This document shows, piece after piece, positions 63,318 to 64,000 of a stretch of DNA of 64,000 nucleotides. Source of the DNA: Dermatemys mawii (lineage: Eukaryota > Chordata > Testudines > Dermatemydidae). The notes under the pieces were generated by a model. That model saw nothing but the letters and a program-made list of their open reading frames with translations. It was not told where the DNA came from and ran no database searches. Numbering within the stretch: position 1 is the first letter of the stretch; each line of letters begins with the position of its first letter. Made by a program: the position numbers and the translations under genes. The stretch spans positions 71,323,925 to 71,387,924 of the forward strand of contig ML677341.1 of assembly GCA_007922305.1 (NCBI GenBank), given 5' to 3'.

Positions 63318-64000
63318 TTAGAACCGGCTTTCAGCCTCAAAATGCTCCCTCAAGGCTTCCCTGATCCTAACAGCCTCGCGCTGGTCCCCTCCAAGAACCC
63401 TGCTCTCTGGCTGGGCGTATGTGGCCTCCAGGCGTTGAACCTCCGAGGACCATGCCTGAGTGAAGCCTTTGCCCTTCCACTCACAAAGATTATGTAGGGC
63501 ACAGCATGCGGAAATAACCGCGGAGATACTACCCTCGGCCAAGTCTAGCCTCCCATAAAGACAGCGCCAGTGCACCTTGAGACACCCAAAAGCACACTCC
63601 ACAGTCATTCGACACCGGCTAAGCCTGTAGTTAAACCTTTCCTGACTTCTGTCCAGGCTCCCTGTGTAGGGTTTCGTGAGCCAGGGCATTAAAGGGTAAG
63701 CAGGGTCACCAAGAATCACTATGGGCATTTCCACTTCCCCCACGGGGATCCCCTGGTCTGGGAAAAAAGTCCCGGCTTGCAGCTTCATGAACAGGCCGGT
63801 GTTGCGGAAGATGTGTGCGTCATGCACCTTTCCAGACCAGCCAGCGTTAATGTCAGTAAAACGCCCACGGTGATCCACAAGCACCTGGAGAACCATGGAG
63901 AAGTACCCCTTTCGGTTAACGTACTCGTCTGCTAGGTGGGCGGGTGCCAGAATAGGTATATGGGTCCCATCTATCGCCCCTCCACAGTTAGGGAAACCCA
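63318..64000 (-). CDS. Harbinger DDE nuclease (HARBI1-like), 5' end outside window
   Basis: Open from the window edge to a stop at 63318, 226+ codons. The upstream part (63897-64000) reads in frame FPNCGGAIDGTHIPI, the conserved first-Asp region of the DDE_Tnp_4 nuclease domain. Next come GRFTDINAGWSGKVHDAHIF, then GDPAYPLMPWLTKPY (second Asp) and CRMTVECAFGCLKVHWR (Glu). All three catalytic positions are present. An internal Met at 63894-63896 is not the real start. It converges on the Myb-like gene; the stop is 210 bases from that gene's end. No stop or frameshift in the visible part. Confidence 0.93.
   Translation of the reverse strand, partial: GFPNCGGAIDGTHIPILAPAHLADEYVNRKGYFSMVLQVLVDHRGRFTDINAGWSGKVHDAHIFRNTGLFMKLQAGTFFPDQGIPVGEVEMPIVILGDPAYPLMPWLTKPYTGSLDRSQERFNYRLSRCRMTVECAFGCLKVHWRCLYGRLDLAEGSISAVISACCALHNLCEWKGKGFTQAWSSEVQRLEATYAQPESRVLGGDQREAVRIREALREHFEAESRF

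Larger units (their letters stand above)
60695..64000. mobile_element. PIF/Harbinger transposon, right end outside window
   Basis: TTA (60695-60697) followed by GGGCTTGGTTACACTGGCAC fits the 3-bp TTA/TAA target duplication and a terminal inverted repeat of this superfamily. Inside are a Myb/SANT-like gene (plus) and a DDE nuclease gene (minus), the two genes expected for an autonomous element. The other end is beyond 64000. Confidence 0.8.

Overview
This is vertebrate nuclear DNA from a replication-dependent histone gene cluster. The genes are intronless. They end in the conserved 16-nt histone mRNA 3' stem-loop (instead of a poly(A) signal), followed by purine-rich histone downstream elements. 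Their promoters carry CCAAT and TATA boxes. The surrounding repeats (Penelope-type repeats with hammerhead-ribozyme cores, hAT and PIF/Harbinger elements, a CORE-SINE) together with the H2A and H1 sequence types suggest a sauropsid, most likely a turtle. The species is an inference; the histone cluster is not in doubt.

Twelve histone genes look intact: H4 (4646, -), H3 (10959, -), H1 (14191, +), H2A (16012, -), H2B (16736, +), H2A (27424, -), H2B (31818, -), H3 (38112, +), H2A (39837, +), H3 (51865, +), H2B (54249, -) and H1 (56054, -). All intact H3 copies encode H3.2 (Ser96). About twelve more are broken: H2A near 421, H4 fragments at 13283, 20045 and 49981, H3 remnants at 17796 and 53400, H1 at 26274 and 41410, H2B at 37598, 39131 and 50615, and one H3 (29283) that is full length except for a stop codon at Gln5. 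The copies form repeated units of H1, H2A, H2B and H3 in both orientations. The block 16.7-18.5 kb is an inverted copy of 52.5-54.6 kb. Several promoter-like blocks have lost their gene.

Layout: 0-5 kb has an H2A pseudogene, a palindromic Penelope insertion and the H4 gene; 5-10 kb has an orphan promoter, a microsatellite with an assembly gap, a G-rich minisatellite and a hAT MITE; 10.9-18.7 kb is a dense block H3-H1-H2A-H2B-psiH3; 18.9-25.6 kb is mostly transposons; 26-32.3 kb is psiH1-H2A-psiH3-H2B; 32.4-37.5 kb is repeat-rich and gene-free; 37.6-42.5 kb is H3-psiH2B-H2A-psiH1 with an LTR inside psiH1; 43-50 kb is repeats (LINE, CORE-SINE, Penelope); 50-57 kb is psiH4-psiH2B-H3-psiH3-H2B-H1; 57-60.7 kb is AT-rich spacer; 60.7 kb to the end is a largely complete PIF/Harbinger transposon with a Myb/SANT-like gene and a convergent DDE nuclease gene running off the window.

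The histone genes supply core and linker histones for packaging new DNA in S phase. Their shared promoter layout and 3' stem-loop imply coordinated control. I did not find a convincing new biological system. The most interesting signals are the ribozyme-bearing Penelope palindromes with clear target duplications, the H3 gene stopped at codon 6, and the conserved promoter modules left without genes.
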